Of a stretch of 64,000 bases of DNA, positions 58,541 through 64,000 are shown one piece after another. Source of the stretch: Hemicentrotus pulcherrimus (taxonomy: Eukaryota > Echinodermata > Echinoidea > Camarodonta > Strongylocentrotidae); contig BEXV01000432.1 in the NCBI GenBank assembly GCA_003118195.1, forward strand, positions 71,476-135,475, read 5' to 3'. Each line of letters starts with the position of its first letter. Position 1 is the stretch's first letter. A program made the position numbers and the translations under genes. Under the pieces are notes generated by a model. The model worked only from the letters and a program-made list of their open reading frames with translations. It searched no databases and was not told where the DNA came from.

Positions 58541-58938
58541 ATAAAAGAGCTTGGTCCCCACAGAAATTTCTGGTCAATCATGTACATGTACAGTGTACAT
58601 TTATATAAAATGTATTTCAAATACAAGGGCATTTGAAGAGCAATACTTCTCAGGGAGGAGCAACTTTTTAGTGAAGATTTCTGAAGTGATATTCTTTAAA
58701 ACTCAAATTTTAAATTGAGGAAGCTCAGAAATTATCTTCTTTTTTTTTCATTTACCAAACCTCAACCTTATCTTTAACCCGGGTTACATCCAGCGACTAA
58801 TCCTGGGAAGCACCGCGGCGGAATAGACGGAATGGAGATATATCGGGAGCATCAATTCTTTGGAGATGACAGAGGCACCGACAAGGCTGGCCGGTAGATT
58901 GTGAGAAATGGGACAATCATAAGCTAAATCAATCTGGG

Positions 58939-59028
58939 CTAATGTATTCAAAGCTTGGGAAAAGTCAACAAGTTCTTCTGTTTAAACTTGTTGACGTTGG
59001 CTGATTCTTGGTGACCTGAATACATTGG
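58939..59028. repeat. nested inverted repeat
   Basis: An inner perfect 11-bp pair GTCAACAAGTT/AACTTGTTGAC (58964-58974 and 58985-58995) sits inside an outer pair AATGTATTCA/TGAATACATT (58941-58950 and 59017-59026). The whole can form one interrupted stem. Confidence 0.65.
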
Positions 59029-62000
59029 TATTTTTAAGTAGTCCTACATAATATGTACTGTACATACAAATGAACATTTTCGATGTCATCTATTAGATAT
59101 GTTTATTTTTTTCCTTTTATTTCTTTTTCTTTTTCTGTGCATCTCAGGAATAACTTTTTTCTGAATCTGTTCATTACATGCATTTAAGAAATGTATAATA
59201 AACATTCACAAATCATGCTGCTACATGTATACTTGTTTATCAGTAATGATTAGTCCTATGCAAACAAAGTGTACATGCTTTGTTTTATTCATCTGTAAAC
59301 AATATATCTGAAACAATGTGGAAAATTCTCATATCAGTTCACCTACATGTACATGTAGGCATGTCAGATCTTGAAAGTTCTGTAAATATTTTGATTCCCG
59401 TTACTATTTTTCTTTATGCAGTCTTAAATAACTACAGTTGTACATGCAAAATATTTTGTTTAGCCTATAAGTACACTGTCATCCACAATGATCATGTATT
59501 TTAGCCTCTATCTTTCAACAAAGTCTACATTGATTTTGATACCAGATGTTATCAAGTTCATAACCCCATCTCATCCTGACATTGATGCTACATGAGGTGT
59601 AACATCTTCCTCCCACATTCTCTTTTTTTGTGTTTTTCTTTCTTTCTTTATTCTTCTTCTTTTTTCCCCCTTATCTTTATTTTGACATCACCATACGGAT
59701 GACATCAAGCAGGAGGTTGGAATTTTCCGCTGGGTGGCTGGGTAGTGAGCTGGCATGGCTTGGCGTCCCAGTACCACCCCCATCGGGGACCAGCAGTTTG
59801 CCTCCTCGATGATAGATTGGGTCATCGGCAAGGAGGAGGACGAGGGCAACATCCTCTTTTCTATGCAATTCTATCATCTTCTTGAGACATCAATCTTTCT
59901 CCTCTCTTGTGATGCCTCTAGTACCAGAGCGTATGATGAATTTGTTGTCTGTGTGTAATTTTTTGTTGTTAGTTTGTTTTTGTTATGCGCATGTGCTTTA
60001 ATAGTGCACAATGGTCCATGGATCAAAATTGTAATAAGAGGTTAGTAAATAGTAATGTTTTTATAATTTCAGCATTTTAATCCAGTATACATGTTTATAC
60101 AGTAGGCCTATACAGTACATTTGATGGTGAGAGTGATTTTGCAGTTTCAATTACAGATACATGGTACATCAAATGGTGTATTTCATATGATTTAAAAAAA
60201 AACTGTATTACCATAACAATGAAAATGAGATAGGTCCTGAGAAATCTTAATCACAAGATCCCACCGAAAGGCATGTATGCTGTCTCGCACCACATGGAGT
60301 TACAAAAAATAATTTTCACAATTTCATGGCAATTCAAATATTCCTGCATTTACATGTCCATTTAGACTGTACAATATACTTTTATTGTAAAGTTGTAAAA
60401 TAAACGTTTTTTGCCAACATCCTTTTTACATAACTACACTTGCACATGTAACTGTACTGTATGTATGAGCAGATGGCAAATGCAATGTGGAATAGCGTTG
60501 AGAGCTTAAGTGTGTAATGATTAAAATCAACACCTCCCAAAGCAGTATCACCATCACCATTTGTAATCAATGATAGTATAATCAAGAACGCCAGGCCTGT
60601 GCTCCGGCATGTATCATTACACTGGTATGTTACATTATCTCCTGATAAACAGTAGAATAGGGTATCTCTTTTGAGAAAATTCAGACGAGAGGAAATCTAT
60701 ACAAAATCTGTAGTCTAAGAATACAGAAATGTACACAAATTTAGTGCAGTGTAAAAGAGGCATAGACAAGAAATAAGGATGTCTTAAAAAGAAATATTGT
60801 ATGGGAAAGATGTTTGGAGAGATCAGCTCACATCATAACTTTTAATGTCAGCATACTGTACAACATGGACATTGGTAGAGGGTACAAGATAGCGAACCGG
60901 CGCTGGTCATTTTGGTGCGTACACTGTATACAAGATAAGCCCTGCCCAGGAATTTGGTTTTCATGCAATGAATGTCTATATGGGCCAAGAACCCCTTCCC
61001 TTCATATTTGAAACAAATTTCTATTGTACTATGCAACATTATAATTCATTAATTATCATGAAATAAATACAATTACGACTTTTGAGGGCTATACAATAAA
61101 TTTGGCTCGTCTGAATGAAGGGTCACTTATGAGCATTCCAGAGCTTGTGAGCGGCTCACCTGAACTGCTTTGGAACAGCCCCTATCAGTGTCGGCTTGGC
61201 TCAGATGATAATAACAGATGAATGAGGGATGCCATGGGATACAGATAGCACAGGTTAATGTCTTGTCTATCCGTCCTTGGGTATCTAATGCATCAGCAAT
61301 CTTAAAGTGTACTTAAAGCAAGTGCATGTGTGTACATTTCCAGCATCATTTATACAGTAGATGGTATTCCTTAACAATTACAAAATGTAGATATCACACT
61401 AACTAAATAGTTATTGATCAAGAAGGATGCAAGCTATTTTGTGAGCATCCAAATCAAACTGTGTAGAAATTATTACCAGTTTCATTCTCATGTTTTAATG
61501 ATATTGTAACCATGATCTGCAACATTGTACATGGACATTGTTGAAATACTTTCCCCCTAAATTGCTACCAATGTAAGAAAGATTTAAGGAACCAAAACAT
61601 TCCTAGCAATATGTAACACTGCCTTTCTTTCTGCATCAAATGTGCACTAAAACAAACACAATACGTGGTTGCATTCAATGCACTGTGAGGTGCAACATAA
61701 TGTACTTATGTATTCCTCAGTTGCAAACTTGTACATGTATGTACAGCAACGATAATCACGATATGTGAAAAGAAACACTTGTCATATTAATGCAAGCCTA
61801 CAGTGCACTATACAACGCCCAGGCACATACAGCACACATTGACTGCCAGCTGAAAAATACAGTGGATGCATTCATTTACAATCCCCCTTCAACATCTTCC
61901 TTAGATTGGAGTCGAGGGAAACGGTTTCCTGGCCTTGACAATGGTCACACACAAAGTCTATTGAAGAGCGGCCAATGGCTACAGGAGGATTGGACAATAT

Positions 62001-64000
62001 CCTCACTAACAGGTTACTGGATTCTCTTCCAAAAATAGACAGCAATTTGATTGCTTATATATCGAACAGTGTGATTCTACAAACGTCTGATATGAAAGGA
62101 TGCACTACTACAGCCTACAGGTACAGCATAGAAGACTCAGAATTCCAATTTTATGTACAAACATTACGTACATGTACATGTACATGTGCAAATCACAGAT
62201 ACGTGTACATGTAGTTTAAAATACATACTACCGTACACTTCATTAACTAAACAAAAGATTTAAATTGTTTTTTTTACAAATTCTTTGTAAACAGATATTA
62301 TTGCGCTATCTACAGAACAGCATAAGTGTTTAGGATGTACATGTACATGTATATGTATCCATTTTACTGTATAAACTGTACTGTAAGTTTACAACATAGA
62401 CAAGATTAAAAGAAAACATGATTTATTATTTGTTAAACATTAAATGCTTTATCAACATGAAAGAAGTTTCAACTAGTCTTGAGCTTTCTTTCTATGAATG
62501 AAATGGGGGAAAAAGGGCAAGCAGGAAAGCAATATTAGACTACCGGAATGCAATATCCACAGAATGTAGACTACACGGGCCGGGCAAAATTCAAACTTAT
62601 CTGAAAAGCAGTGACCTACAAACATTTCAACTACCATCATCCATTTTCTACTTCATCCTCTCTCTCTCGCTTCTCTTGTGCCAATATTCTCTGAATTACT
62701 CCGGCATGCTCCCAGCAGCCGGCTCAAGTTTACCAGTACATCAAAAGCAACAAGGTCACTATGCCTCATGGGCTATTGCCTCCTTTGTTTGCTATTGTTT
62801 TCATTTCATCTTCTCCCATTTCATTCAGAATATCTTTCATAGATATTCTGAGCGAGTAGCTTCGATCACGTTCCACCGTTATTGGAAAGTGTGCAGATGA
62901 AAGTGGAAAGGTGGCGGGGCAAAGTCAAGTTTTCTAAATGTTGAAGAGATTTTTCTGGAACTCTCAAGGGTTCTTAGTGGAAGTGTCGTTAATTAGCAAA
63001 TAATTACAGAAGAGCTTAGATTCAGTTTAATGAAAACAAAATGCAGGTGTTGGGATTCAGTGAACGAGCACTTCACACCCTGCCTAATTTAGGGACTTCG
63101 AATGTTGATGTACAGCTGTAGTTACTTGCTGGAACATTTAAGAACAGTGTATATTTATTTTTCACAAAATTTAGAAAGCTCTTAAATCAACAAACTACAT
63201 GTATATCCATTAATCGCACATGAATGTCAGCTTTTGAAGTGAAGGGTTGAAATAAAATCATGTATCGTAATTCACTAAATAAATTAATATAACATTCCAG
63301 AACTGGAAACATATGGCATTTATCTTTTACACGTATGTACAAGCAGTCCCATCAAAGGCTTCCAAAGCAAACTTTTTGGCTACTTTTGATCTTGATCTAC
63401 ATTTGTAAATCATTTTCTGACAGGAACTTATAATATCATTTCCAACCCTTTCCCATCCTCTCTATGTAGTCTGTATTATATACTGCAACAAATTTCTATT
63501 CTCATCCCTAACCCTGATAGTGATCACAAGAAAATTCCACAGATATTGATAACTTTGATAAACAATCTGCTCGAAATCTGTTCCTGCCCCCAACATTAGC
63601 GCCCGGCACGCCAAGGTTTTGTGTAGAGTAACCGTAGTGGAACATCAAATCATTACCACTATCAGGTTTATCAATCTTATCTATGTAATCTACTGGTAGG
63701 AAGCAGTCGGGGTAAACGCTGGCAATATGTTTTCAATTTTTCTCACACTCAAAGACAAATACAAGTCATGGTACAGCGACTCTGAGGTATGATTATGATT
63801 TAGGAAAACCAAAATCTTTACCTGTTGTCATTCTATATTTGTCTATGTAATTTTGAACAAATCATGGCTTTTATTTTTGTTGGCACAATTGTATCTCTGA
63901 AGCAAAGTGATTGGACAATGAACATATGGCTCTTACAGATGGTACTTCATGACATTCATATGAGACTTTTCTTCCCTTCGTGCAAACTTGGGTAACATTT

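Larger units (their letters stand above)
49233..64000. other. presumed Dachsous intron, distal part
   Basis: Contains the DR5-like array, ACATGT repeats, several inverted repeats and a GC-rich island at about 59690-59850. No cadherin exon seen. The window ends without a recognisable 5' end for the gene. Confidence 0.5.

Noticed and set aside
1..64000. tRNA and rRNA genes
   Set aside because: No cloverleaf with intact A and B box promoter blocks and no rRNA-like segment was noticed, though a covariance search was not possible.

Overview
The window is animal nuclear DNA: AT-rich, intron-rich, with spliced genes, many simple repeats and many small inverted-repeat transposon remnants. The gene content (a Dachsous-type giant cadherin and an ER-bound UDP-glucuronosyltransferase), the compact exons between 0.3-1 kb introns, and the abundant ACATGT-type palindromic short repeats and TTAA-ended MITE-like elements suggest a marine invertebrate deuterostome, most likely an echinoderm such as a sea urchin. 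The species call is an inference. There are assembly gaps at 4447-4449, 35868-36027 and 49134-49232, and single Ns at 9757 and 45862.

Layout (both recognised genes are on the minus strand). 1-2884: intergenic, with a purine-rich tract, a ~100-bp satellite array and a CT tract. 2885-9138: a UDP-glucuronosyltransferase locus. It has two complete, paralogous first exons (8278-9138 and 5363-6232), each with its own signal peptide and donor. They are followed by only one set of downstream exons (4502-4721, 3644-3863, 2885-3170). Either first exon joins in frame to the common exons and gives a full-length enzyme of 528 or 531 residues. This is the architecture of the vertebrate UGT1 locus. 9139-13393: intergenic simple repeats, then a probable long 3' UTR. 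13394-32485: the last 18 coding exons of a Dachsous (protocadherin-16) homologue, 8127 nt including the stop, with every junction in frame. They encode about 22 cadherin repeats, one transmembrane helix and a ~385-residue cytoplasmic tail. 32486-64000: no exon recognised; it is probably one large upstream intron (at least 31.5 kb) of the same gene, because the N-terminal cadherin repeats and signal peptide are missing from the window.

The UGT locus would make ER-lumenal conjugating enzymes whose acceptor specificity differs by first exon. Dachsous is a cell-surface ligand of Fat cadherins in planar polarity and Hippo signalling. I see no functional link between the two genes; they are neighbours only.

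The most interesting observations are the UGT1-like shared-exon arrangement; a 262-bp inverted-repeat transposon with perfect 18-bp ends and 8-bp target duplication nested inside a copy of a dispersed hairpin repeat; the hairpin family itself; a four-half-site DR5 nuclear-receptor-like array in the large intron; and candidate furin sites just outside the Dachsous membrane segment.
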